64,000 bases of DNA. Source: Pisaster brevispinus (Eukaryota; Echinodermata; Asteroidea; Forcipulatida; Asteriidae). Shown here one piece after another: positions 1-11,879 of this stretch (positions are counted from its first letter, which is position 1; each line of letters begins with the position of its first letter). The DNA lies in NCBI GenBank assembly GCA_023634235.1, contig JAMKCF010000019.1, forward strand, positions 4,898,501 through 4,962,500. The letters are read 5' to 3'. A program made the translations under genes and the position numbers. The notes under the pieces were generated by a model, which saw only the letters and a list, made by a program, of their open reading frames with translations, was not told where the DNA came from and searched no databases.

Positions 1-1275
1 ATGATCCAAGGGAATCCCTGTGCCACATATTCCTTTATTACCCAAATAATTGTAAATAAATTATAATCTAAGTTCCAATGGAGGTTCCAGGCGATAATTA
101 TTCACGTTTAGGGTTAATCACAGCCAATGTTGTAGCCGATCACAGCCCAAAGCTTCGACGTATCAGGCGCGGTGTTAACGTGTTTCTTGTGACCAATTAT
201 GGCATAGCTTAGTGACCTACTGCTGGTTTTGGCGGGGAAATGCACAAATCATGAGTTATTCAGTCACAGCTTTTAGAGCAAGCTGAAATTGTTTACCTAC
301 CACCCACCCCATTAACGGGATTCGAAGACATCCAACTCTTACTACACACTTGATTTTACATGTCTCTTTAATTAGTGATGGTAATTTTGTTACTGGTACT
401 AAATGTTTTGTAATACACAGTGACTGGATGTACCTCGCTGATGAACCTCAGAGAGCGGGATGTGCTGTATTTACAAAAAAATATAATATGGTTGTCCCCA
501 GTGTCCCCCATAGATTTTTTACAATATAATTTGGTATAAAATACAGTGGTCATTAGTGTTTTGTAATGCACAGTGACTTGAAATATCTTTGGGATGGGAT
601 GTGCTGTCTCTTCCATTTGGACCATATAATTTGGTTCGGGCCTGATTAGCCCTGGGCCTGGGTACCCATTTATGGTTGGTCTGGGTACCAACAGTAATTG
701 GTAAGCTGCACTTGTGTCTTTTGTGATTAGGTTGGGGTTAGATTAAGTTGAACCCGTTGGCCGTTTAGCGTTGGTGCCAGTTTGCCCAAACAATATTCGG
801 TATATGGCGAGTAGTTTCAGTAAATAATTTGAAGCTGTGACAAAACATCACACAATTTGTGTCTTGAGCTTCATTCAGTAATGAGTACAAGTATAAGCGT
901 TTTTATGTTGGAATGTTTCCTTGAAATTAAAAAGAAACGTTGAAATCAATATTCAAATCAAATGAAAGGAATTCAAGTTAAACCAAAGAACTTTCAACCA
1001 ACAAGCATTAGAATCCATTTATACGTACTAGAAGGGGAAATCAAATTAAACAATAAACTTCAGTTTAGAGCGGGTTTGATGCAGGAAACACAAAGAAAAC
1101 ATACGTTTCTAACACAACGATACATGTACAAATATATCTATAGGCTGCTGCAAACCATACTTTTTTTCAGCCAATTCTATATCAGGAGGATTATAAGAAG
1201 AGTAGATAAGACTGTGTGTGGATCAGGTCAGTAGTTTCTGTCAGCAGTTAAACGGAAACTGAGAATGACTTGCCC
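1..1275 (-). other. Intron 3 of paralog A, with the last two bases of its F5/8C exon 1
   Basis: No convincing coding sequence. From about 890 to 1213 it resembles intron 3 DNA of copy C (about 33,860-34,010), including TTTTATGTTG and the AAACGTTGAAATCAATAT stretch. From 1213 to 1275 it matches the exon 1/intron 3 junction of copy B (about 25,977-26,022), including GTAGTTTCTGTCAG and the donor ACTTGC (GCAAGT on the minus strand). Bases 1274-1275 are the final two nucleotides of F5/8C exon 1; the rest of that exon lies about 9 kb away at 10,263-10,378. I see nothing assignable in 1-890. Confidence 0.6.
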
Positions 1276-1287
1276 GCCCAGATAGCA

Positions 1288-1880
1288 TGTACACGTTGGC
1301 GCAACGTTGGCCAACGTTGGCACCTGAAAATCGCCAGGTCGCGGCGACATTGGTAGGCGACTCACTTGCCAACGTGTGTTTTTCCATTGGGCCAACGTTG
1401 ATAAAACGTGATGGCTAGACGTTAGCACTACCACTGAACACAACGTTGTATCAACATCGCCGAAACGTTGGCACGACTTTGAGGGCGGACGTTGGGTCAA
1501 GCACGCTTTGAGGTTTGTTCAACGCATCACCTAGTGGTTGTGCCGACGTCTGGCCACCGCGTTTTATTAACGTTGGTCCGATGGGAAAAGCACACGTTGG
1601 CTTGTAGTTCATATGCCAATGTCGGTGCAATGTAATAAGAGAGACGTTTGTCCAACATTAGTATTATTTGGTTGTGCAGACGTTGGCCAACACCACTGTA
1701 CACTACGTTCGTACAACCTCGCAACGAGGTTGGCCCGATGTTGTTTTCACCGTCGGACCACTGTCGTCCCGACGGTGAAAACAAAAACACCGGCCGACCT
1801 CAGTGCGATGTTTTGCCAACGTACATGTATATAGTACACAGTTTTGCCGACGTACATGTTGGCCTGTATAATCCACTTAA
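1288..1880. repeat. Subterminal array of CAACGTTGG-type palindromic motifs
   Basis: At least eight ACGTTGG and several CCAACGT words occur in under 600 bases, in both orientations, some fused into the palindrome CCAACGTTGG. The first block lies within 50 bases of the transposon's left boundary. Related variants (GACGTCTGG, GACGTACATG, AACGTTGTA) fill the gaps. En/Spm elements carry such arrays near their ends, bound by the element's accessory protein. That the DUF4806-type protein of this element binds these motifs is my inference. Confidence 0.65.
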
Positions 1881-2712
1881 ATAAAGCGAGAACCACAGAG
1901 ACTAGCTGTAAACATTTCTGGAACAATTTATTAACTGTAAAACACTTGGAAAATACATACAAGAAGTTTACTTTAAATACGGTAAATGTAGGGCCTACGT
2001 TTTCTCCCAGTCTCTCTTCTTGGCATTTTGTAACTTTTTTGTGACAACTACAAAATTGGCTACATATTTGCACCGTTCCTAAAGATGCATCGCCCTATTG
2101 GTATTATTTGTATATATTCACCGTTAAATAGCAAATTGTCTCTTTTAGACATAGTATACACGATGTGAGGTATGCATCGTCTCGAGCAACTTCCTTGTGA
2201 ATAATAAATTGTTTGACTGTCGCGAGTGATTAATTAGTAATAAAGTAGAGGATCCCGGACCAAGTTTAGTGTTAAGTCACTACCACTAATTAACCATGGG
2301 CGATTTTTCCGTGCAATATCTCAAATGAAAGCTCATGTGTCTAATCCAGAAAGTATGGCCTAACTATAAATTATCCAAATAAACATTTGGAGTCAAATAC
2401 TTATGTGAACTTTTTAATGAGTGAGTTTTCAAATTGAAACTACAAACTTTTTATATAACTTTGTCTTTTAGACCATCGAGTCCATTTATAACTCCAAACA
2501 GATTAATACATTATGGTAAATGCCCCTTACACATTGGTTTGTCTGATTTATGGGAAAAATAATACATCATTGTTTGGAAGAGTTATTTACTTTCCATCTT
2601 CAATTCAATAACTTGTGAAAGTTCCATCAATTGGTTGGTCATGTCTGTTATGTCAAGAGGATTTCTGTGCACATTCAAACTGAGCGATTGCAGCCATGAT
2701 ACAGTAATACAT

Positions 2713-2885
2713 CAGGGCCCAATTTCATAAAGCTGTTAAGAAAATACTGCTGACAAATTTAGTCGGGCTCCAGTCATAACAACCCAAACTTATCGTAATT
2801 TTGGCCGGTGACCTGTTTCTGCTTAGCAATACTTGTCTGTGCTTAGCAAGTTTTTGTGCTGACAGGCTTTATTAAATTGGGCCCA
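2713..2885. mobile_element. MITE with GGGCCCAATTTCATA ends
   Basis: Starts CAGGGCCCAATTTCATAAAG and ends with the inverted form, TTTATTAAATTGGGCCC. Internal GCTTAGCA words recur. The same family occurs at about 2885-3040 (one end only), 15,461-15,640, 25,797-25,975 and 62,686-62,871. It sits inside the larger transposon, so it inserted later. Confidence 0.7.
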
Positions 2886-3040
2886 GGGCCCAATTTCTTA
2901 GAGCTGCTTAAGCAGAAAATATTGCTTAACTACTGTCTGCTAAGCAGAAATGAGTAGGATACCAGTCACAAATTGTACATGTGACATGGTAGTTTAGCTG
3001 GTAACCTTATTCTGGTAAGCATAATTTTGGGTTGACTTGA
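2884..3040. mobile_element. Second, one-ended copy of the GGGCCCAATTT MITE
   Basis: Begins GGGCCCAATTTCTTAGAGC immediately after the previous copy, sharing or abutting its terminal GGGCCC. It keeps the internal AGGATACCAGTCACAA and GTTTAGCTGGTAACC segments seen in the 15.5-kb and 62.7-kb copies. The other terminal repeat is not recognisable. Confidence 0.55.
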
Positions 3041-3528
3041 AGTAGTTCTCTGGCGATTTGGTCTTTGTTTGAAATATATAATCTGTAAACTTTTAGTAAA
3101 CACTCCACTTTGTCCTAAAACCAATCACTAGGAATACACAAACTAGTATGATTAATATATATCATGTGGAAACTTTATCATTATTGGTTTGCCTGATCAA
3201 TCTGGAACAATAATGTACATTAAGATAGGCTTTTTGGTAACATCAAGGAACAATATCACACCCAATGATGCTTGTGGTGGTTTTGAAAAGGGGACAACTG
3301 CATTAAGATCAGCATTGATCAAAGTATAGGGTAGTTACTCCATAGATTCTTTTTAAACACAACACAACTTAAAAAAGGTTATCCCTTGGTGTTACTGCGA
3401 TAACGTAATTAGATTTTATTTCAATCACAATGTCAAGTTTCAAACCCTTTTTGTATTATGATTAATTATTAGGTTATTTTGCTCTTTGGCTGGTCCTTGC
3501 CAATCTACATGTATACCTCTTCAACTGA

Positions 3529-6500
3529 TTAATCATCGCTGTCACTAGAACTTTGGCTGCCTCTGCTGGTTGGCTGGGCTGAATTTGGCAGAGAAGTTGC
3601 TGAAAATGATAAATCCAATCACTTAATACGATGAAAAACTTAGTGAACTACGAATTTAATGTTGTGATGAAACTGTTCATTCAGGAGTGGCCAAATTTTA
3701 GTTAGTTTCTGCACAGTGAATGTATTAAACTCAATAGCTACTTCAGCATAGATTTTGGCAAAAGCTCAGTCAGATTTGGATAAGCAGTGATGTCATGTAG
3801 AACACATTCGTTCCCCATAGGCCAACTAGATGTATTTCTGACATTATATTCCACCGGTAAAAACATGTCCTAAATGCAGACTGAAACTTACACTAAAAAC
3901 AGCACAACTACAACATATGTTTATTCAGATTGCTTGTCTTTGCATGTGCCAGATTGTCCTAGCAAAAATTTGTGAAACTGATTCATTTCAATCGGAAAAG
4001 CAGTGTTCCCAAACTAAATATTACCAAAAGGCATATTTCGAGTTTGAAAATGCTCCTAACATGAACTGGCTTATTATAGCCTAGCTATCGCATACCTTTT
4101 TTCTTTTCAGCGCGGATTTTTCTCCCGCCGTCCCTGTCTTTGCTGTACTTCAGCCAGTTTTTTATTCTTGCCTCTGCATTGACCTCAGTCATTTTAATAA
4201 CAGCTTTTGCAGCCACTGGAAAAAAATAACATAAATTGTCCTCTGATTAACATTCTGCTTGCTTGTTGCCTTTTTGTACAGCTGCTGTGAATCTCAATAC
4301 TGCAATGTTCGAAGAAAACATATTCCTAATTTACTGCAGGATGGGAAGGAAATAAGTAGAAACATTACAAATCTCTCTTAAATACAAAAGAGACCCTTCA
4401 GCAAGGAAAATGGTGTTGTGTAGTATTTTGTCTGCTTATGTTTGTTTGTATTCTAAAAAAGAGCAAAACTCTTTCCATTGGGCTGACAACTCAAGACTGT
4501 GATTTGCAATTACTTGTAAAGAAATTATCTTGAGTGGCTTGTTTAATTAAAAATATTTGAAATAATGCCAACGTTATGTTAATTGTATTACTCCCATAAA
4601 CAACATGCAAAGCAACTTGTACTTGTTGGAAATACCTTTGACAACCTTGCACAGATTCAGGGGTGCGAATCCTGTTTTGTCCCCTCTCCCAAGCCAGTTG
4701 TAGTTGGTTGCTGTTTTGTTTGTCATAAGGGTGCTCATAAACCTGGCAATTGTTTCCCCCTCGGTACTGCCACCAATACTACAGAGCAAAGTGATCTGCA
4801 ATTATCCAAGAAAATATGCAAGCATTAACACAACATCCAAACTAGTAAAAAGAGATTGTGCTTCAGCTGGATCATCTTGTTAACATGTTTTAAAGCATAA
4901 TTTTACACTCCAACACTTTGAAACGGTCACAGCTGCAGCCTTACATGCAAATTTAGACATGGCCATAGGACATGTTGAAGTAGCCGTTAAGTTGAATGTC
5001 ACTCAATAATACAATCAATTTATTATCTTGAATAAATTTTTGTTTTTATCTATAGTGCTGCAAAAACACAAAGTTTGAAAACATTCATACCAAGGCTTTC
5101 TGTGTGGGTTTTTCTTGAAGTCTCTCCTCCATCTGTAGAACATCTCGAGGAGATTCAAGAGGAAGTTGAAAATGAATTTCAGGTTCGTCTGCTAAAGGTT
5201 GCTTTTTCAATATTGCCTGCAGCAGCAGATGGTTCTGTCTGAGCTGCCCTTTAATCTCCTCCAGCATCATTATTGTAGTACTGAGACGATCTGTTGATAA
5301 ATATCATATTTCAATATTCATGCATCACTCAGCTTGTCATAAAAAAAACTGTGTTTAACACTTGAAAGTGCTCCCACATCATTTACTACCTTCATTTACA
5401 ATACAGTGCTTTTTCTGTTCATTCACCCAAAGGTCAACTGCTTCTCTTTTAAAAATAAGCTTCCTGAGGTCAGCTTTTACAGGCACTGATTAGCCTATTA
5501 TTATTATTCTAATAGATGTGGCACAGTAATTATTCGGGAATGTCCCATATTATATTTTATAAACGCATGCCCAAGCAGCTGATTTCAAACACTGAAAGCG
5601 GAAGTTTTGATACAATGCCAGGAAATGTTTGACTCGGAATTCAAGAGTGAATTTAACAAAATAAAAATGTGTCTTTTGGTTCAAATGCTGAAACAAACCA
5701 TTGTCTGTTCTACCACATACTGTTTCCAATTCTTCCTGATGCTGGAGATGAAAAATCTAATTCAAAGACAGGTGGAGTATGCATGGCTGGGAACTCTTGA
5801 GGAGAAACATTCTTCCGTTTTGAGCTCATTGGTCTTTGTGATGTAGAAGGAGCCTCGTCATCCGTCATCTCCAGTAAACGTGCAAGGGTGCTTGAAGATA
5901 AAATAGACAGTCACTTGATTAAATAGCAAACAACATTTTACGATGCGTACCATGTCAAAAATACAGATGCAACATTTTTAGAACAAGTTAATATTATCGA
6001 CAAGGAACATGTTTCTTTATGCATGTTGTGGGCAATGTCTTTTAACCTAGACACTACTTTAACCCTTCTTGTTGCATATGCAGGGGTTGCTCTCCAAAAT
6101 AAATAAATTGTACATAGGGCCTAAAGATGCTAATTCATCTTTGGTATAATTGTGGAACATGCAAATTTAAAGCAAGTTTATGCTGCCACCATCTTTAATA
6201 ATGCAGGTGTGAAGTTAGCGAATGGCCGCGACAAGGGGTATTCCAACTAAATGTACCAAGATTGTTCCACTAACTTACGATTGTTCGTGTCGTTGAACTT
6301 TATCTGTAGTGCCGCTCAGGTCCACTGTGTCTGCAACTTTCTGTTGTTTTTGAGGAGGCATCTCATTTTTGCTTACTGCTGAATTTTAAATAGAGAGATA
6401 TATTAAGTAACTACTGAATAGTTACCTCTTAAAAAACAACTTCATGACCAACTTGCAACTTCTGAATTTAAACTACTTGTTTTAAGTTCACAAAGACGTT

Positions 6501-7624
6501 ACCTACCAATGTGTTCATCAACCCAACTATACAACTTTTTATTTATTTTAATACCTACCATTACCAGCATGTGATGAACTGAACCTGAAGACTGGTGCTG
6601 AAGGCAAATCTGGCAGTGCCGGGGTCTGCTGTTTTGTCACTTTAGGTCTTTTTTTCAAGGATGAAAGTGGCAGAAATTGCTCCTCGTCATCTGATGACTC
6701 CAGTAGCCTCACAGGGACCCTTAAAGACGCAAAGGTTATTTTGTGGCATGTAAATCATTTTTCTTAAGGTATGAAAGTTTGTATTGCAAAGTTAAGCAGA
6801 CATTGCCAAAAACTCTATGCAGCAATATTGTAATTTTGTAATACACTTTATTGAAGAAAACAAGCAAGTCACCTGATCGGCTGTAATTGTTACTTTGTGG
6901 CAAATATTGTTTATACATCAAGAATTGTTCTACATGTATTTCAATAATAAGTACTGTAACATCTACATGTACATGGAGCATAGATATTTGTCATTCATTA
7001 CAAAGCTGTAATGGATCAGCAGTGAATAAGTACCTCCGTTTTCTTGGTTGATGTTCATCTTCTGTAGTGTCCAGGTCTGATGTTTCAGTCGCTTTCAACA
7101 GTTTAGAGCGAGCCTTCTCGTATATTGCTAGCAATAATACAGAAATAATAAATTTATAGATTACAAAACCATTGGTATTAAAAAAAAGCATGATGGTGGC
7201 ACTTGTAGTTGATGTGTGCTGTTAAATTTGGTATATAACCTTTCCCCTTTTCCGGTTATTCTGGATAAATTTACCATTTTAAATATTACTTGGGTTTGTT
7301 TTGGCTTTTTTTTTTACCAGTTGACATGTCACACACAGTTCACAGGGAAAGTCGAGTTAAATATTTTGAACAATTTATCACCTGTATTTTTTCAAGAGTC
7401 TTAACTACGAATTGAAACAAAATTATTTACCAACCTGTTTCCTCAAGGACACGGATAGGATACTTGTTCCATGTACTCTTAGGTGTTTCTTGAGCCTCTA
7501 CAGCTCTCCTCAGTTTCTGGCTGTTGTACTGTGGCCAAAAGCATTGGTCCTTTTGTTCATTTAGCCAAGGTACAGGAACTACTTCTACTTCATCAGTTTC
7601 ACAGAAAACAACAACTGCGAACAT
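3529..7624 (-). CDS. DUF4806-type protein encoded by the transposon (9 exons, 421 aa)
   Basis: Exons on the minus strand: 7624-7435, 7127-7034, 6719-6559, 6378-6279, 5890-5721, 5290-5091, 4795-4636, 4215-4096, 3599-3529. All introns are GT-AG, phases agree at every junction, and the lengths sum to 422 codons including TAA. The start is the ATG before FAVVVF. The N-terminus has EVVPVPWL and CFWP, then YEKARSKLLKATETSD. A serine/acid-rich linker contains two similar segments (RLLESSDDEE and RLLEMTDDEA). The C-terminus has IGGSTEGE, NYNWLGRGDKTGF and IKNWLKYSKDRDGGR, which are hallmarks of DUF4806 proteins, followed by a basic tail and an acidic SSSDSDD end. The family's biochemical role is not established to my knowledge. 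The gene lies downstream of the transposase on the same strand, so I infer an accessory, possibly DNA-binding, role. Domesticated host copies of such genes also exist. Confidence 0.8.
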
Positions 7625-8173
7625 TTTCAGCTGTGGGGAAAGTGCATTACAGCTTACCATAATGAACTCTTTTGTCTTTTGGCATCTTCATACATGTTTA
7701 GAAAGGTCTTGCATATGTTTCAATTTCATCAACAAGGAATGTGTACTCTATAGAGTCGGACATTAAAAAAATGTAACAATTTGTATGAAAACAAACGCGC
7801 TGGAAAAGAACTCTTCAAACAGTTGGTGAGCTTATTGAATGATTGAATTAACTTAAATAAAAATATTAATAATATGTTAAAATATTTGTGTTTAGTAAAA
7901 TCAACACTAAGTCAAAAATAATAAATAATAACAGTAATAAAGAAATACAAAACTCTTTTGTGGCTTATGCTAAAATACTTTGGTTCCGTTAAACTATTTA
8001 CTACAAGTTTAATTCAGAAAACCTGTATCATAACATAGGTTTTCTGCAATGCCATCGGGCTGTTCAGAAGGCGGACTTGAGAGGTCAATATATCAATAGG
8101 CCCAGAAGTCAAAAGGAACTAACAATAATGGAAACACTCGTGTTGTTTTTGTTGTTTGTGGTGGGGGACATGC
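7625..8173 (-). other. Spacer between transposase and DUF4806 gene
   Basis: About 550 AT-rich bases between the transposase stop and the ATG of the downstream gene. It presumably holds the transposase 3' end and the promoter of the second gene. I see no motif I can name. Confidence 0.4.
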
Positions 8174-10262
8174 CTAATCAAAATGAAGCATTGGAACAGA
8201 AACAAAACCATCCTTGAAAGGTAGCAGCACAACTTTAGCAGAGACGGTTGAGGCTGGAAATGTATAGTAACGTTCCCGGAGATTCCGAACATACGATATG
8301 TTTAATTTTCTTGAGTCTAAAGGATATTCAAAGAAAGGAAGCATCTCCGAAAACTTTTGACATACCACAGCTGGAACAGAATCAACAATAATAATATTGA
8401 TTACATGAAATACTTTCTCACCAACAAGTATTGCATTGTTACCTTGACTGACGGAAAGCATGAATTTCTTTAGAAAGATTTCTTTAAACTGAGAGCACCG
8501 AGTGACATTTGCAGGCAAAGGGCCAGCAAAATGTTCCTTTTTGCAAGCTACTGTTGGTGCCTCATTGCACATATCTGAAGGAGTTGCTCTTTCTGACAAT
8601 CTGCGAACAATTTGCTGTAAGGGGAACTTTGGCTTTCTAACCAGTCTTTTAATACTCTGAAGAAAGTTCTCAAAAGGGAAAGCTGAAAAATTATCCAAGC
8701 AGCCAAACTTCCTCACATCATTTGGCAAGTGAATGAGGGCATGCACATTGTACACTATCATGTATGAACCGTACAATAACCCTACATGTGTGACAAAAGA
8801 TGACAGAAGCTCTTCTGCATACACACTTAACACAGAACACATTGATGGGCTACAGAGAATTCTGATTGCCACATGGAACAGAAGAAAATTTTTGTACATA
8901 ACCCTTGGCAACTGTTCTTTGAGTGCAACAAGTGATGTGTAAAGAAGAAAAGTACGAAATTCTGTAGCTTTCCATCGATCAACATCAGTAAGTGATCGTC
9001 CCTTCCGTGCAAATTCACGTGGCATGAAAGGTGCAAGAGAAACAAAATTTGGAGATCAGCTGAATTGAAGTATTTCCTTGTCTAGTAGGTAAAGGTCCCC
9101 TAATCCACAAAATTAACAATTTTTTCATAACCCCTAAACATACCAAATGCATGTAGTCCAGTGGAAACTGGGAAACCATGCCTATGCCTAGTTGTGGAAG
9201 ACAACTTTCTTTATGGTGATGACCTTCATAAGCTAAATCATTGAACATTTCATTTGTCCTGAGGACAGCATTAACTTCTGGAAAAGTTGTCCTTTTATTA
9301 TCTCTAACACCATGCTGTGTACATTTATCACACCCATGATACCCATTGTGAGCTTTGACGCATTTAACAAAAGCCCGTGCAGGGGTGTCGCAAACAAAAT
9401 TCGAAATTTTTACCTCAACAAGTACTTTGATAGTTCCTCTGGCAACATAAATTCCATGATTGAATATTTCCTGCATTTCATGCACAAAATCTTCTAGAAA
9501 CTGATTCGCATCTTTTGGTTTGGATTTACCTAGGAATAGCCCAATGAGAAAGGGCCCACTTCTTTTACACTCCTCAAGTTGTCCAAGTATTGGCCAAAAT
9601 TGTTCATTCGTACTCTTGAACAGTGGCACCCCATCAACAAAGCACTGGAGATTGACAATTAGGCCTACATGTTTATCAGCCATAGACAAGAAATCTGGAT
9701 TACACTTTATCACAGAAATCACATTTTTGGCTATGCCAAAATGATGATACGTCCCTCCATCAACTTCTTTAAGATGTATGGGTGCAACACTTGTGGCTAG
9801 CAGTGTTCGAGAATCCTTTGGGAGACATGGAATATGTGGCCTGAGAATTGCTAGCAATGAGTTTAAATGACATGATGGTATGTTGGCAATGATAGCCCAA
9901 TCTCTGAGTTCATTATTCAAACCGTTAAGATTACCATCCTCACTATCACAATCTGATTCTATTTCACTGTCGTCATCGCCAGAAAAACTTTCACAGTTGT
10001 CATTGTTTTCAACATGTATTACCCCAAACATGTCAAAATCACCCATATTATCATCGACATCAAAATGTACTTGATGGTGGTCAACGATGTCAACATAATC
10101 ATTGGGAAAATTGATGTAACTGTCAACGTCAGTCTTATTACCTTCAACGTCTGTCTGTCCAACATTCTCATCATTTATTTCTTCCGGTAGTTGGTCTAAG
10201 GAATGCGGATCACAAACAATGCTGTTCTGCTTGTCCTGGTCGTCATCGCTACTTGTGTATGT
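8174..10262 (-). pseudogene. En/Spm-like transposase, frameshifted and lacking its own start
   Basis: About 695 codons in two frames. The first frame has an acidic N-terminal region, then LRDWAI, LPKDSRTLL, CDTPARAF, the Cys/His knuckle HNGYHGCDKCTQHG and LDYMHLVCLGVMKKLL. The second frame has MPREFARKGRSL, RWKATEFRTFLLY, YNVHALIHLPNDV and FSAFPFENFL. These motifs run in the order of metazoan CACTA/En-Spm-like transposases, where the family is contiguous. The frames meet near 9,045; removing one base from the A-run at 9044-9047 (plus strand) would restore the conserved sequence, so this is a one-base frameshift and not an intron. The 5' end is missing: upstream codons belong to the host F5/8C exon. 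The gene is probably inactive as it stands, unless the frameshift is a sequencing error. Confidence 0.82.
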
Positions 10263-10378
10263 ATTGAGTCGAGCTTTTTGAGGTGAATAGCTCGCCGAAC
10301 GGGATGATGATGCAGTAATACTTCCATCAGGGATCGCCCCACTCTCCATTCCCAACGGTCCACTGGTACATGCTGGTC

Positions 10379-11822
10379 ACACATTAAAGTAGATAAAACA
10401 ATCAATACATTAAGTCTAATTAAACAAATTACATCCTTGTGTTTTTAACCTGACAAAATAAACTCACATGCTTACACCATCGTTTTCACTAACACCTTTA
10501 AAACTTAGCATGTTTATGGTTTTGTTGTTGTTCTGGTTATACTAAAACATAATAATAATAATATGCACTTATAATGCGCCAAATCAATCTAAAAGATGTT
10601 CGAGGCTAGGTCTTTCTTTTATTTATTTCTTTTTGTTCGGGGGGGGGGGGACGGGGGAGGCGAGTGATCGTTTTCCTTTCAAGTGGTCTGAAACATCAGA
10701 TAAGAGCCTTTAGATTAAACTATATCAACCAAATTCAAAGACACAGCTAAGATTTTTGTGTACAACCCCTTTGGGAATTCTTAAGGTGGAGGTCATTGAT
10801 GAAATGTTTTCTAGTCAAAGGATCAACCCATAATAATTTCCTGTTAATATGCAGTTTGGCTAGGTCTGAAGAGGGAACTTGGGATTGTTAGACATTTCTG
10901 AGAAATTTTCGGGCGGAGTAAACAAAATTTGTTTACAAACAGACTGCCAAAAAAGAACCATGGCATTATCAAGTTTAAACAAAGTAAAGTTAACTATACT
11001 AGGCTTTAACAAAACACCGGAGGTGGTCACGTTTAAAAGAAAACTTTGAAAATGTTTACAAAATATTGCTCTGCTCACATTTTGGCTAAATTCGATTGCG
11101 TCGATTAGAACAATCAACTTTGATTTGAGTGTTTGCTGTTTAAAAAGTTGCATGGTCCGAACTTCGACGAAATAATTGCTTGTCGTCTCTCTCTTTGAAC
11201 GAAATTCGACTGGAAAAAATAGCATAATTGCCACGAATAATGCACAAATATACATGTAAAATGCAATTTGTTGCACATGGCAGATGGACGTGAATAATTA
11301 TTTTTTTTTTAATTAAAAATTTTAACTGACTATTTGCGTGTTTTCTTCATCGTGCAATACCTCAAAGGAAAGCTTACAACTTTCTCAAAGGTACACTCAC
11401 AAATAGCTAATTAAAGTTAAAATCTAAATATCGCGTGAAATCGGCCAAAAGTTTGACCAAGAATCTTCACAGCACTTCAGGGACTCACAATCACTGGAAG
11501 ATTGGTAATGGAACGAACTTTAAATTTAATCTGCTCTCAGATTGAACCAAATAACTTTCCTTCTGCGTTTTGTATGTGCTTCTCTTTGTCCTTAAGTATT
11601 GTCAATTGGTTTGTTCGAAACTGTTTTAAAACAAATTTTACAGACCAAAAAACGGACAAAAACTTTAAATTTTGGGCTGTATGTAGTATAATTAAATGGT
11701 TTGTATTATGAATTGAAATTTTTTAAAATCTAATTTGGCTAGTGTTATATATTAAACCTATGATAAATAAACTATTTTGAAAGAAAGAAAAGTATCAATA
11801 AACTGAATTCACACATAGTCAC
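10379..11822 (-). other. Intron 2 of paralog A
   Basis: No coding sequence supported. About 10,990-11,240 aligns with intron 2 of B (26,230-26,480) and C (39,540-39,790), for example the GTTTGTTCACATTTTGGC-like stretch and the phrase ending ACATGGCCCG. A poly-G run occurs at about 10,640. Copy A lacks the tetranucleotide expansion that B and C carry at the matching position. Confidence 0.6.
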
Positions 11823-11879
11823 CTTCTGAGTATGATCCTGGGGTTTCCTGGTTGTTGATTGGATGGGCCAGACAAAGTC

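Larger units (their letters stand above)
1881..3528. other. Non-coding transposon interior with nested MITE copies
   Basis: Lies between the motif array and the stop codon of the DUF4806 gene. No supported coding sequence. It holds two copies of a MITE bounded by GGGCCCAATTT, listed separately. Confidence 0.5.
1276..10262 (-). mobile_element. Two-gene En/Spm (CACTA)-like DNA transposon with transposase and DUF4806 genes
   Basis: The limits come from comparing copies A and B of the host gene. Host identity stops at 1275 and resumes at 10,263, and the uninterrupted site in B (26,021-26,030) has only two extra bases, TC. Read on the minus strand, the element carries a transposase gene (10,262-8,174) followed by a nine-exon gene (7,624-3,529). 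It ends in a zone of repeated CAACGTTGG-type motifs (about 1290-1880). A transposase gene followed by an accessory gene, plus subterminal motif arrays, resembles plant En/Spm elements (TNPD and TNPA). I see no clear terminal inverted repeat. The right end stops inside the transposase reading frame, so the element looks truncated there. No target-site duplication is visible. Confidence 0.7.

Noticed and set aside
8733..8942. Plus-strand frames across 8.7-10.1 kb
   Set aside because: Antisense shadows of the transposase.
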